From Pelecanus crispus (lineage: Eukaryota > Chordata > Aves > Pelecaniformes > Pelecanidae), in the NCBI RefSeq assembly GCF_030463565.1, contig NC_134653.1:32921150-32985149 (forward strand): a stretch of DNA of 64,000 nt. The letters run 5' to 3'. Each line of letters starts with the position of its first letter. Position 1 is the stretch's first letter. The notes under the pieces were generated by a model, which saw nothing but the letters and a program-made list of their open reading frames with translations, was not told the DNA's origin and did no database searches. The position numbers and the translations under genes were made by a program. This document shows positions 12,641 through 26,926 of the stretch, one piece after another.

Positions 12641-15600
12641 CCCGACTCCCCCCGCTAATTTCTATGGAAAATACCTGTTGATAATTTCAGAATAAATTTT
12701 TTTTTCCCCCCCCTCAGATGCCACCAGGGGAAAATCTGCCTTTTTTTTTTTCTTCTTCTTCTCTTTCAAACCACTATATCTCTCCACTTGAAGGTTGAAG
12801 GTTAATGTAGATCGCGCCTTCTAAGGGATTAAAAAATAAATACGAATCTCGTTGATAATTGACTCATTTTCCGCTTGCAAGCAGCAGTAAAACTTACACG
12901 GGCAAAAAAAAATCTAAATCTGCAGGTTAAATTATGAACCTATCCAGCCTGCAGCTGCCACTTCAGAACTCATCCTTTTCACTGCATGATACTCAGGTTT
13001 GCTCCTTCTGTCAATTAATCTCAAACACACCTCTGTAATCATGAAATTACTCCAGACTTATACCAATATAACTGCTTGGGACCTGGACAACCTCTCCTTC
13101 GGTACACAGCTCAGCCTGAGACCCACAGGATACAACCCACGTGTATATCTTACCAAAAGCCGCTCAGATTGGAGTAGTAGTTGGTAATTTTATTGCACGT
13201 GCTAATTATCGTCTATCCAAGGCGATATACCGCTCTTAACACTGGCGACGGCAAACACAGAGCCTCGTCCTGCTCCTTGGAAGTCGGGGGCAAATTCCTT
13301 TTAAGTGACACTGATGCAGGCCCGCAGTATCTCTCACTGCGGACTGCTCTGCAGAGGGAGGCAGGTAGCATCTCCATTGCAGAGACGTGAAAATAGTCAC
13401 GGAGCAATTAGATTATTTCCTCAGCATAAAGGAGAATTGAGGCAGAGTGGGAAAAGCGAGCCGGCCTTTGAAACCCCTGCCCCGGCTCATGCCCTAGCGA
13501 CTGCACACTGCATGAAAGAAACATCTAAAAATTATGACTGGTACCAGATGAAATAAAATGATGACTGGTACAAGATGAAATAACGTCATCTTGTTACGGT
13601 TTTGTATTTTAGCTCCAGTCCAAGTGCACGACTCCAGCTATGGCGGCGAAGCCCAGAGCGGCACAGACTATCCTTCCAACAACTGATCTGCGCTCCAGTC
13701 TGTTAGAGAGGGGACCTGAGAGCCCCAGGCATAGAATTACACGCTCGGTGACAATATTTTCACAGTGGTGCTTTAACTGTGTAATTCTTTATTAGAGTCC
13801 TGAAAGATTGCACTGGTAAATCCTCGCATCTAGCACTGTGTGAGTGAGAGCTTTGCATCCCTAAAGCTTCACTTCCAGATTTGTGAATAACTGCCTTTCT
13901 CTTGGTTCCTGGAAGGCCAGAGAAGTCCTGCAGGCGAGGGGCACACGGCTCTGGGATTTTCCATTGCTGCGCGGTTGTTTACAGTCACACCAAGTGAGTG
14001 CGAAATGGGAGTGTTCCGAGCTTGCTGTGTTTTTCACGGCTTTACACCAAATCTACAAAACTGTGCTCAGAGCAACACTGTGAAGAACGAGATCCCTTGT
14101 GTTTTGCTTGGGTTTTAGAATGACAGCTTCAAAATCTATATTCCAGGAGGGAAGGAGGGATAAGGAAACGATCCTGGCAGGATTATCCTTTCGTCAGCAC
14201 AAGACAGTGTGAGCTTTGGAGCGAACTGAACTGCGAGGGTCAGGCTTGATGGAGATGGTCAGGCTTGTAGGGCCGGACTGTTTGTCCTGTAAGCGGGAAC
14301 CCAGCAGTACCACATCTCAGTATTTTATGTCTGCTCTGCAAGGTTTTTTTTTTTACTTCTGGGCACAGGTAGCAGTGGTAGCAGACACGAGACCCTGGTA
14401 AAGGACAGCCTTACTGCTTGGCCTCAGATGCTCCCTAAGCTTCAACTGACTTTACCAGCTGCCTCTCATATTTTTGCAGACACCACTGAAGTTGGCTCGG
14501 GTGGGAAGTACCTGCAAGTTCTTCCTATCTGCCATGTGCTCTGTGGATTCACTTCAGTTGTTCTGAACCAGGTGTGGCCACAAGAATAAAACCACCATCC
14601 TGCTTGGGCCTGGGGCTGACTGTTTAGCAGGGTGACCACAGATTCGAGCTCCCTCGGAGGGGCTGCCTGCAGTTTAAACTTGGGTTATGTCACCAGCATG
14701 GCTTGCACCGCTGAGAGTTGTGCTCTGCACATGCAAACCCTGCATCGAGTGTAACAACTACAGTTCTAGCAGCATGCATGCTCCAGGCTCTTTGCAGCAA
14801 GCCGCAGGTCCCTGCTCTGCAGACTGATGGCACAGTCTTGTTTACTGACAGCAGAAGCAGTTCTTAATCACCAAGAGGCCAAATCATAGAGCAGGAAATA
14901 CAGCAGAGCCATTTTATCACACGTGTGACATTTTCAAGCCTTCTCCACACTAAGAGGTAACTTGAAAATAAATGTGTGTGCTTATGTTTTTCAGCAAGGC
15001 AGGATGGACAGCAAGAGGTGCCTGTCTCCTCAGTCATCTGCAAGCGCAGATGATATATTTTCCAGGTACGGCTACCTCTTCTCAGGTGTGTAAGATCTGC
15101 AATGTTCACCCTGTCCCCCTCCTCTTTTTCTTTGCTTTGTATTTTCCCTGTTCACTCTCCTGGTTTGACTTTCTCACCTCTGCTCCTCCCAAACCACTGG
15201 GAATACTCAGCAGCCAGTGTTTCCACAGAGTAAGCCTTCCAGCCCCTGCTTAGCCAAGCTCTGACTGATCTCAAGGAGGTTTTCCCTTCCCAAAGCTCTG
15301 CGAGGTTGGATGCCATACCCCTCTGGCAAGGGTGTGAGGAATGCAGAGCGTGATGTTGGAAGGCGCTGGCAGCTGGTTCTCCGCGGTAGAGCTAGGGGCC
15401 TTGGGCCATGCTTTAAGACAAACTTGTTTGTCCCCTTTTATCTGGAAATAAAGCTGAAGAGCCATCAGTGTCTGCAGAGCTACGCTGAAACGCTCTTGGA
15501 GGCCTGCAAATGGAGAGCGCGAGCTAGGCTTGCTTCTTATCATCTCAGATTAAATCAACAATGAGAAGAATTAAAGATGGCACAACAAGACCCTGTTTTT

Positions 15601-18600
15601 TCCTGGCATGTCTTTGACGTGGAAAACATTACATTTGCGCGTTAATTTCAACGTAATTAATTGTTGTCAGGTGTAATGAATTGAGTGACCCAGGGATGTT
15701 CTAACTGTCCTCTTAACCCACCATAGAGACCCATGTAGCAGCAAGGGGAAAAAGATGGGAAGTTTGTTCCTTTTTCTGGAGGTAGTTTATATTTAAATAC
15801 TTATCCCCACGTTTCTAGGGATCCAGCATCATACATAAAATAATCATAGAGGCACCTACAAGTTTCTGAGCACTAATTGAATCTGCAAGACTCCAAACTG
15901 CTCTCTTGTGTGAAAACTGAAACGATCATCCACAATGAAGTGAAAAGGCTCTGATAGGCCTAGGCTGAAAATTAAGCTTTTTAAGTCCTGAGTGAAGGCA
16001 GGCTTAACCTCTTTGAAGAGCACAAGTGGTAGAGGCAAGTGTGGCAGAGGCAAGTGAGTGTCAGCTCTAACAAATGGCATTTTAAAAGATACTTTACAGA
16101 GCTGAGTGCCTTTCTTACTGTAATTGTGATGAGCCAGCACCTCCCCATGCAGAACACCTCCTTCCCCAGGCCCTGCTCCAGGGACATCTTGCATGCTCCT
16201 GGGGCTGTCTGGGGCACTGGCACAGAGGGAAAATTGTGCATTTTATCCTTTTTGGCACCATTGTGGCTGCCTTCTTAACCGCCTCGCTACAGCTCCTTAC
16301 ATTCCTGTCTCTGTTCCCTACAACCGCTTCCTGCCCATGGTACAAGGTTTCCATCTGCTCTTTTTGCTCCCTAGAGAAAGCTGACAGCCCTTGGTGTCCC
16401 TCCACTGCGATCTGCTTTTTGGCTGATGTTTGCTACTTACTGCCTCATCCTCACCAAAACGCACAAGCAGCACCCAATCCTGAACGGAAAGACAAGATTC
16501 CCCAGCTCTACCCTGTTGCCTTTTCTTCTCACACCTCAAAATACGCCTGGAAGCTCTGGGTTGCTCCCCCGCCGCAGGAAACGGCCCCCTGAGACCCTCT
16601 GCAAGGGGGGCTGTGATACAGAGTGCCAAAGCCAAAAGCGCTGCGGCAGCAGCCGTGAGCCAGGCCCCAGGAAATCCTCTCCCAGCGCCTGGCCCACGTC
16701 AGCAGACAGGCTTGCAACAATTTCGGATCGAAGTTTGGATGCCTATTCCGGACAGGCTCTCCCCTTAAATTCTCCCAAACTTTTTTTCCCAGCCTAGCCC
16801 TGCTCCCCACTTTCAGATGGTTCCTCCCAGGCCAGATGCCATATTATCTGGAGCGACTTTCCCTCCCAGCCTTGTTTTCCTCCTACTCCTGAGTCCTTTG
16901 TCTGGCTGCCAAGTGGAACAGCCCTGCCAGGCAGACAGCTGCTCAGCATCGCCGCGCGGGTGCTGCCCTATGGGCTGAGGAGCCGATTCCAGGCTCGTTC
17001 CATCTTTGAGGGGGAACGTTCTGCCTTAGAGATGGCATGTACCAGAAGGAGAAAAAGCAAACAGCACCTGTAAAGCTGTCGGAAGTGACTGGAAATGTTT
17101 AAGAGAAAGAGGCCTTAATGCTACTCTGGGTTTACCTTCGAGATGGTGTGAGTAGCAAGCCTGCTCTCTCCTGCTCCGGCTGGAGGTCTCCCTGGAGGAC
17201 CACAGAGCGGGAATGAGAAGTTTCCAAGCCCTCAGCCACAAAAGCACAGGCCTGGAATCTCTCTAATGAGAGTTTTCCTCTTCGCAGTTTGCCAGGCAAA
17301 CAAGCACCAGGCACCAATATCAAAACCAGCCCAGATTCCAATGAAAACCAGCAAAGAAAATAAGAGCAGAAAGGAAACGGCTTCGTTTTGGTTGTTAAGA
17401 ACAGGCAAATAAAACTACCGAGCCCCCCTCAGCCAGCAGCAGAGCCCTCCCTGCCCAGCCGAGCGCCGGGTGAAGCCAGGCGGGCTGCCTGGCCGGGGGC
17501 TCGAGCCAAGGGGCTCTTCCTTCCTTGCTGTTGCTTGCAGGGACGGATTATTGCGTTATCCCCACGTTACAGGGCTTCCCTGCATCGTCTTTCCAGACAA
17601 ACGAGCGCTCCGCCCTGCCCGATTCCTTCGGTTTGCCTGGAAGGACTCTCCCTTCTTGCCCGGCGGGCTGGACTCTCGCTCCCCTGCCACTCCTGCGCCC
17701 TTGAAGGCCGTGCCAAGGAGGGCGGCCCGGCCCAGGGCGCAGTGAGCTGGCACCGTGGGGCCCTGCCCTGCCTCTGCCTCCCGCCCTGTGCGGCTGCGGG
17801 CCCCGGGGCAGGCGATACCCCACCCTTTGGCTGGGGCAGAGGAGGCTTGGAGACTTGCTTTCATCCCAGCCCTGCCTGGGAAAGCTCCTGAACCTGCTCT
17901 GCGCCCGGGAGCTGAGGAATCCGCAGCAAAGCCAAGCGCTGGCTCACCCAAAGTGCTTCCCGTACGCGGGCTGGTGTCAAACACCCAAATGCCCCAATCA
18001 AATTGCATCCGTGTGAAATAAGCATCCACGTGAGGCCTGCGATGGCCGCAGAACCTAATTACCGTTTGGAGGGACACATAGGGGTTAAGCCTCACAGAAG
18101 ACCTTTCAAGTGCAAACCGAGTGTCACCAGGCCAGTGACATATTCCTGAAACAAGTAAGAGGCACAAAACACCTCTGTCCCTCGTAGCCTTACTGCGACA
18201 CCAACTGTAAAGCCTGATGGGAGCATCCCTGTTTGTTTTGTTACTGGTCATTTGAGCAAAGGAAGTGGAGGAGAGCGTGGAAGCAAAGCCCAGGGCTGGA
18301 AAATGGAAATGACTGTGAGGAAAGGAATGTGGAGCTTCACAACAACTGGGGGGAGAAGAGGAGAGAGCAGAGAGAGGGGGGAAGGAGGAAAACGAGGGGG
18401 TAAGTTGCGGCGACAGAGCAGCGCAGTCTCACAGAGTGCGGTGCGTGGCAGGGCGGCTCCTGGGTGGTCTCCGGTCCGGCACCGTACGGCCCCGGCTGAC
18501 ACTGCTGGGCACAGCGCTGCCTTCCCCTGCCCAGGCCAGAGCCTCAGACACAGCTTTTGCCAGGACGAGTTTAACACATCTGCTGAGCTCCTGCCCCAGG

Positions 18601-20574
18601 ACACCCCTTGATGCCCAAGCGAGAGCCCTGAAGACGTCTCTTGCTAAGCTGGTGTCTGCGTACAAGGATCGCTGGTGGAAAAGCCTCTGTGCCCAGCTCC
18701 ATGAGTGCGTGGATGTGGAGTCTTGCAGTGCCGATTGCTGGATTTCACTCTCCCGGCCGAGGCAGTAGGACGGGGTGATGCCCACGGCGTTACGGCTTGG
18801 AAATGCCAAGTATTTTTAGGCAGCCAAATAATCAAACTGCCTAAACATCTACCTGAAGAGTGAGAGCAGCAGCCTACTGCCCTGTAATAACCGCCTACGA
18901 ACCCCTTCTTCGCCCCTCACAAAAGCAAAGAGGGGAGGCCACAGGGTCCCCCCGAGTCTCTCTGGAGCAGACACGCCGTGGGTCTTCCCCACGGAGCCGG
19001 TGGCCAGCCAGCCGCCCCAGCGGACGCTGCATCCTGGCAGCCGCTGCGCCGACCCCATCCAGGGGTCTCTACGTGTGCACGCAGACAGGGAGGGACAATC
19101 CCGGATGTGAAGGATTTACAGCCTTGGCAGACGCTCGTCACAGGAGATAGCGTCGTCTGTAATTTAAATTGTGCAGTCTGAAGCCGAGACTTGCCAGCGA
19201 TCGAACACAGCGCGGCTGAGACACAAGCCAAAGGCAGAGCCCCGGAGGCCCTGAAGTGTGGTCCCCCCTGCCCAAAAGGGCTTTCAGGAGGGCAGGCCAG
19301 GCTGTGGCACCCTCCCCAGGAGCACGCAGGCCTGGGACATGCTTTTGTCTTGCCAGGGAAGGGAGGAAACACCCGTGTTTTGCTCAAGTCCGCCGTGGAA
19401 AGCAGCAAAGGGCCAGCGGGACACACGTGGCTCAGCAGCCACCTTACAGCTCCAAAGCCTAAGCTGGGGATTGGAAAATCGGGGGGCCCCTCACAAAAGC
19501 AGGCAGGAGCTGTGGCCAGGAAAGTCCCGATGCCGAGTGCTGCCTGCACAAAGCAGCGCTGCCCGCTCCCAAAGCCCGGTTCTCCTGCACGGAGAGCGTA
19601 ACGCTGCGGTCAGTCTGCAGAGACCAGCTGCAGGCTCGTCTTCGCCGTTTCATTGTTCACATCTACGTTTTTATTCACTCCAAGTAACTTCGGGGGAGAT
19701 CTTACCCAGGAGTAATTAAATCACTTGCACCCTGGTTTATGATTTAACTTAGTCACTCTGGCTAAGCTGATACAGATCTCTGTTTCATGCCCTGCAATTC
19801 ATTGTATATTTAGCAGGCACAGTCAGTTCTTCCAGCTTATAAATGTGGAAGGAAGGAACATATAAACCAGACTTGGACTTCCAAAGGTAGAAGCTGTCAG
19901 CTCACGAGCTGCTGCTCTGGCATTTTTAAGGTGTCTTATTTACACACTGGAAAAAAGCCAACCAAAACCTCTCTTAAGACATTTCTCCCTTGCTTACGGA
20001 ACAAAGTCTACTGCTTTATGAAAATGAATAATTAAATTCTGAGGTTTGGGCATCTTCATTTATTGCTGAGAACTTGGCATCATCATCTTTCCAGATTTGG
20101 GGAAAATGAGGATAAAAGTCAATATAAAATGATTCACAAAAATAAGATTACATTAGCCTGTTTATCCCAAAGTAGCTCTTTAGACAAAGGAAAGACACTT
20201 GCGTGCTATGTGTAGAATATGAAGAAGTTGATACTTTCCAATCTTGACACAGTTTTTATAAACTCTCCTCCTGTTTTTAAGATCATTACAGTTAGCATTC
20301 AAAGAATGTTGTGAATCTGCTCTTAACTACCCATGAAGCCAGTTTAATTAACCAGTGACATTAACCACAGTAAGTGCCAGGTATTTAAATGGATTGAAAG
20401 AAAAGATGTTTGGATTAGTACAACATGACTTCTTCTAGTCTGAAGGATCCTGAAATGGAGCAACAATGAGTATGTTTAATGTATGCAGAAGCACCGCTGA
20501 AAGGCGTTGCAGTATAAACAACCTATGTGGGTAAGCTCCACAACAGAAAATTAAAGTGTGGGGGAAAAAAAACC
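12641..20574. other. Intergenic region between CDK2AP1 and SBNO1
   Basis: About 8 kb with no exon, RNA gene or transposon that I can support. The part at 17400-19600 is GC-richer and makes long but unrecognisable open frames on both strands. The sequence around 12718-12730 partly matches the CTCF core (about 10 of 12 positions). Confidence 0.6.
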
Positions 20575-23500
20575 CGAAGTAGTAGTCAGTTTAATTTATT
20601 TAACTTTTCTTTTTACAAAAAAAAAAAAAAAAAAAAAAAACTCAATACAGAATTCATCACGTTCCACAGTTTGTCATTTTTGTGAGTATAAATCTTTGTA
20701 AACATTGCTGTAATATTTTACTGCCGGGCACTTGAAGTTCTGCCACTTTGCATGAGGACAGTTGGCCGCACAGCTATTGTCTGCTCACATGGAGAACGCA
20801 GGGACACGCAGCGCGATACTGCGAGGGAGGACGAAGTCTTTTAAGGTTGGCAAACATTTCTGATTGGGGCAGGCAATAAAAAGAACACGTACAATTCTTC
20901 TTCAGTGTTATGCGCCTTTGGAATTCTGTCACTTTAGACTATTAAAGATGTAGACTGAAGAGTACTAACAGCGAAGTCCTACTTTAAAAAAAATAGCATA
21001 TCCTTTGTGCAGAGGTAGTCTCACAGCAAACGTTATTGCAGGGGTGCGGTGCAGCCCCTCCGGAGGATTGCTGGAAGGTGCTGAGGCAGTGAGCACCCAC
21101 CTCAAATAAAATTCGGTAGGCCATGGGACTTTATGTTGATGACTGAAAAACAAGTCAAATGACTTGGCAAATAAAAATGCCATGATGCACCCGCAATGAA
21201 CCTGGCATTTTACTGGTTATCCTCTCCAAATTAGAAAGTAGATAGATAAATATGTATGTAATCAGAAACATCAGCAGAAATGTGTCTCTGTCCTTCCCGG
21301 TGCAAATCAGGCGTAGGAAAACCACTCTTGCACAGGTGACCTGTCTCATTACAGTTATGCCCTAAGCACAGCTAGGTTCAGAAACACTAGCTCAACCTAG
21401 TTCTTACAAAATAAAACTTAACACGTGTTGATTCAGGTATTTAAGCACTGCAGGACTTTATAAACAAAACACATTGCTTAAATCCAAATGTGTTTCTACA
21501 TTAGTTAAGCTGCCTGCTGACATGCACCAGATCCATTACTTTCGGTCTGTCCTCTCAGCACAGACGTCTGTCTTCTGGAAAGAACCGTCAGCATCCTTAC
21601 ACATGTGGCGTGCAGTTCTACAAAAACCTGTGGCATCGGTTCACGACACAGCAGGCAAAAAATTCCTTACGTGAGTTTTGGCTTCAGCTTAATTCCTATT
21701 CTTGAATCTTATTTCTGCCTCAAACTTTGTCCACTCAGAAATTCTTTCGGACCAATTAAGAAACAGCAAAGCACATCAAAATCAAGTAAGTTCTTGCTAG
21801 GTTTTTACTTCTCACTCTTTTAGCGTAAGCTTTTAGAGGCAATCTGCCCTCAGCAGTTGTAATTGTGGCTGAGAAACACTGGTATTTCCAGTCTTTTCTT
21901 CCCTCCTTCATGTTTTTCTCCTTAAAAAGAGTTAGTGCTTCTCAAACTCAATATACAACCTAAGCAGCAAATGAGGCCAGCGCTGCTCTCGGCTGAAGCG
22001 TCAGCCCTCGAGGTTTCCCATGTCTCATTCTGCACTCAGGCATGTTTGTGGTTGCATTACTTTTATTACTTCTGCCAACTTCGTCAGTCTTTACCATGAG
22101 AGCCCATGACATGGAACCATACGCTGCAGCTGCCAGTACATGACAAACTCCCCCCCGTTATTTCTCCACATTCATTGTTAAAGCTTGTATTGACCGCGGA
22201 AACTACCAGAAGTATTTTGTTGCTATTTGCAGCCGGACGCTTCTTGCAATGACTCTCCAGTCAACGGACTTTGCAAACCACTTAATTCAGGAAACAACTG
22301 CACAGACACCATCCTTCCCAGCAAGAGGAGAAGGGCAAAGCCTGGGTGACAACTGCTGGAAGCTTAAGGGCTAAATAAGAGACAGGCAATGCAAAGGACT
22401 TCTCATTAATCTCTTAACTTTGATATAAATATATGTATTGTTATCTGGCAATTAAAAATATGCACCATTTTTTCAAAGGTAAGAAAGCTTCGGTACCTCC
22501 GTTTTGCACATTTAGACATTACATGAAGCTTGAAACTTCCCCAGGAAATACTCTACAACAGATGCATCTTTTCTACTCTCAAACTACCCGCCTTTCTAGA
22601 GTGCTTTTAAGACAGTTAACATTTAATATGAACACAGTAATCATACTTTTACAGGTTAGGACAGTGGGCAGGTCCTATTGCTGATGCATGTAATTCCAGA
22701 ACTTGTATTGTAGGAGCTCACTGAATGCACAATTGGAGATACTAGTAAGTGGAAGAAAATGGAAACTTATCTAGGATAAAAGCTTAAGATCTGAAACGTG
22801 CTGAAGACTAAAGAAAACAAACTACATGAAAATTCAAATACTTGTTTCTCTGATACAGGCACCAAGAAGTGAATAGTACCAGTCACTGAAAGACATTGGG
22901 AATCAATTTCTCTCAAGAAAATGCATTGTACACTAAAAATATAGAATAAAACCACGTAGCATCAAAGGGATCATGGAAGACAGACAATTGATAGTTTTGA
23001 AAAAAATGATGACAACATATAACATCTACAATGTACGCACACATCCCTTGGAAGTTTTATATATGCTATATATATTTCAAAGTACACACGAACTGCCTGT
23101 TTGGCAGGTTGAGAAAATAGGAATACATCTTGGGAAGGTCATGAAGAAAAAAAAAACCACAAAGTAAAACAAGAGTTATTTACATTCAATAATTCAGTAG
23201 CCTTTAACATCTCTATATACATACATACTCTTTCTATATATGTACAGACTGCAATGGAATCTGAATGAAGCTTATTCCAAACGCAAAAGAAAAATACAAA
23301 AACCCCTTGATAATTCACTTGACAAATGTTTACAGGTTGCAGAGCTTGCTTCATTTACAAAGGAAATACTACACACTGACTAGACAACTAGCATCTTTGG
23401 GGAACTTTAAGTCCTTACAAGATGTGTGTGATCCCAACGGACCATACAGCGATTAGAAAAAAAATATTGAAAACTTGCTGTGCAGAGGGGGGGTTTAGTG

Positions 23501-25509
23501 GGTTACAATTGCATTTACTGTGTCAGACATATCTTAAGTATGAAACTAGTTAACAAGTCAAAATTCAGTTGCTGTCAAGGGACAGTTTAAATAAGAAAAC
23601 CCCAAATTTTATCCCTTCAATTCCCAAGCCAACTTTAATATGTATCTTCCCCTTCTACAGCATGCTTCCAAAACTCTCGTGGTATAGAAACCACTACCAT
23701 TTTACTTTTAGCTTTGCCCCCGTTACCAGAGACATCTATCCTTCATAAATTTTATATCCATTTCAGATGGCCATTTGTATGAAGCAGATCAATGCCCCAC
23801 AAATACAAAAAATACAGAAACCGTTCCTGCCTAGCCTGGGAATTTATATGACATGACAATTGGTCTCTCTTCCCCCTCCCTGTGAGGATGTTTGTGTTAC
23901 AGGCAGTGCCGCAAGAGGATACCGCAGCCGCATGGCTGTTCCTTATCCCATCCACAGTGCTATTTATGTTCCTTTTCTCCCCCAAGCTTTATCAGCAGCT
24001 CATGCAAGGAACAAACTACTACCAAAAAAAACCACACCCGAACCACCGAGCACAAATTTTCAAGAGAGAAAAATGTTTCTGTAGCTTGAAGGCTAATTTT
24101 TTTTTTTGATGTTAACCTTGAAGATGTTCTAATGCTCCAGAGCTGTGGATGCAGATGTGTTAGTAACTGAATGACAAAGCCAAGGCATCGATGATGGCAC
24201 GTAGCAGAGAGCAGGCAAAGGAAAGCAAGCGAGGGAATGGATTCCTGGAATGGGAACAGTTCTTCTGGATCTTAGAAACACTGTCAGGTTTTTTCCCCTC
24301 CAGGAGACACAAGTCCATGAGAAGTTTAAGAGGGTGTGAGTGAACAGCACATGCTATGAACTCCCAAAATAAAGTACTGCGGCTTGGTTATCAATGCAGA
24401 GTATCCAATTCAATATTTGCTCATCCCAGCAACCAAAGTTAGCACAACAGGCTGAGAAGAGCACTTAGGAACTGAAGTGTATTTAAAGAATGACTTGTTT
24501 ATACAAAAAAAAAAAAATCACTATTTGTGAACCTACCACTTTCAGAACCATCTTACTGAGGATTAAGATCTAAAATATTATGTTACCATCTCAGATGGCA
24601 GAAGTTTCTACATGAAATAATAATTAAAAAAGAAAAAAACCCAGCAAAGTCCACACACAGCTTGCTGTTACTAGCAATTTGGTTCGCTATCTGCTGCAAT
24701 AGTAATCTGTCAACATACATCTCAAAATCCCATTGCTTTTCCTGGAATGAATGCCAAATACATCTAATGGTGGGTACGGAGCACATGAACATCCTCCCCC
24801 ACACCCTGTCTGTGGTCTACAGTTTTCCAGGGCGTAATCAGCTCCTACTGGTACCACAGCACTTGGGCAAGCTTCCCTTTACTACAAGAGTATTAAAAAC
24901 CTCCCAACACGCCTACCACCTGCATTACAAGTACTCTACAGAGATGTAGCAGGGGCTACAGCAATAAGGAGCACGCCGATTGACTCTAGATCTCTATTTC
25001 CAGTTAGTCACAAGCATGTGCAGGGGATTCAGCCCCTCGACTGTGTCAGACTGGGAGCTTAGGAGGGCAGGCAGACTTCCCCCCCCGACAAGCATGTGCT
25101 CTGTTACCGCACCGAGGTGCCAGCGCAGGCAGCGTTAACAGAACCTCAAGCAAAGTATTTCACATAAGGGAGCTCGCTTCAGCCTGAAGTTGTGGAACTT
25201 CTGGCCCCATTACTTAGGGAAAAACTCTTTATGACACTTGAATCTGGCTCTCTGAGTGCTCGCAGAAGTGACATGCGCTGCAGTGGATTGCTGCTCTAAA
25301 CCTGTCAGGTGAACCTTGCTTAAAATGTGCATCAAGGTTTAAACACAGTTTACTTCTTGCCTCATTAATGAGTTCAACTGAAAGAGTTGGACTGCAAGAC
25401 AGAAGCCTGGTTAAAGCAGACTGGAACATGCCGAGTCCTGTCGAATTCCAATTGTACAGACTTGTTAGTTTTTTTGGAATACAGTGATTGCCTAAACAAG
25501 ACTCCACTT
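20575..25509 (-). other. Possible extended SBNO1 3' UTR
   Basis: Gene-free, AT-rich DNA downstream of the proximal SBNO1 poly(A) signal. A minus-strand AATAAA at 20595-20600 follows a T24 tract (A24 on plus, 20617-20640) and is followed by T-rich and TGTTGTGG sequence, a plausible distal polyadenylation site. A minus-strand Pumilio-type TGTAAATA lies at 23177-23184. Whether transcripts reach this far is inference. Confidence 0.4.
20595..20600 (-). terminator. Candidate distal SBNO1 poly(A) signal
   Basis: Minus-strand AATAAA with U- and GU-rich sequence 20-60 nt downstream. It would extend the 3' UTR by about 5 kb. Confidence 0.4.
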
Positions 25510-26783
25510 CTTGTTAGTACAATAACTTTTATTTGACATCTACAAGATCATTATCTTGTAGTTTTTTTGGACAGGTTTATACAATCTCAATTTTTCAATA
25601 GTGCAACCTGTGCAAGCAAGAAATGACAAACATTGTCCTTCACTTTCTTATAAACATCTACTATTATAGGCAAAACAAAACTTACCCATATTATAGATAA
25701 GTGACTATTCACATTTGTACATTACAATTTCTTTTAAACAGCTCCAGATAAACTCTACAATGTCTTACAACATATTAAACAGTATTCAAGTTACTGGGTA
25801 ACAGAAACAGCACATACAGCGGAACCCTCAAGTGTTTCCCATTCTCTAATTTACAGCTCAAGTAAGGTTTCATCTTACAAGTGACAAATTAAATTACATT
25901 AATGAAGTAAAAAATAGAAGATTGTATGCGAGATGGAAGTGAATTTGCACTTAAGTTTCCGTAACCACCTCGGATTAAGGAAATGCTTCAATTTAAGGAA
26001 AATAGGCATCCAGCCATCTTTGCAGTACACATTAGGAATACCATTAATACATTAAAAATGAACTAATTTTAATTTAAGATGTTTATCACAAAAAGAACAT
26101 GTTGTAGACTCAAATATATAACCCCCAGGAGAGAACCAGAAAAAAATGCAACACCTGGGTATAAACACTATAAAAATGCAATAACCAATGCTGTACAACT
26201 AAGATTGTGTTTCTCTCTGAATTCTTGTCTCGTGTGTTTATCCTGTCCACGCCCGTTTCCAAAGACATGCACTGTCAAACAGAAACTGGGAAGGAACCCG
26301 AATGCATGATGTGCAACCTCTAGGTTTCATGCTTTTATGAACTCATAAATTGAAGAGAAAAACCCAATATATATTTTATATATATATACTCAATACATGC
26401 ATTCAAGGATATCTCCCACAGCAATGGCATTGATGCACTGCGTTAAACCCTGAGCACTGTGTGACAAGTTAAAAATAAAGCCTGCTTGGGGATTTTCAAG
26501 CATTTTCAAACAAATTGTGGTTTGTAGCTTAAAAGGCCAAAAGTAAAAGCAAACAGGAAGCACTACAGAGAGCATAAGGAAAGACAGATGCACCACCATG
26601 AACAACTGCTGGCTTTCAGTTCTACCAACCTTTTTAGATCTCTTTATTCCCAAAGTATTTGAGAGCACACAACTGAACTGAAAAAGTTATATTCTTTGGA
26701 ATCTGTCCCTGATTTTTATGCAAGTGATATGCTTTTACAGCCTTTTCCTCAAACACCAAAGTCAACACCTGTAGTTTGTCCTC
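25510..26783 (-). other. SBNO1 proximal 3' UTR
   Basis: From the base after the stop codon to about 10-20 nt beyond the AATAAA at 25528-25533. AT-rich, with a TA-repeat stretch near 26368-26388. The exact cleavage site is inferred. Confidence 0.7.
25528..25533 (-). terminator. SBNO1 proximal poly(A) signal
   Basis: Minus-strand AATAAA, about 1.25 kb after the stop codon, with TTGTTT downstream. Confidence 0.65.
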
Positions 26784-26926
26784 TTACGCATTGTTGAAAT
26801 TGGTGATGCTTTGCGGGTGATGCTGCTGCCATATCTGCTGCTGTTGTACTGCAAGCTGTTGAGACTGGTCTGACGTTGACAGGAGGTTTACAAGGGGCGA
26901 TACACAATTTGCAGGAATGATCAAAC
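26784..26926 (-). CDS. SBNO1: SBNO1 coding exon 31 (residues 1345-1391 and stop)
   Basis: Encodes [20 protein letters not shown], a Gln-rich segment and [13 protein letters not shown], then TAA at 26784-26786. Acceptor CTATTTTCAG. Confidence 0.97.

Noticed and set aside
17388-19719. Overlapping open frames of 110-231 codons on both strands
   Set aside because: GC-rich intergenic DNA with no recognisable domain, splice pattern or promoter.
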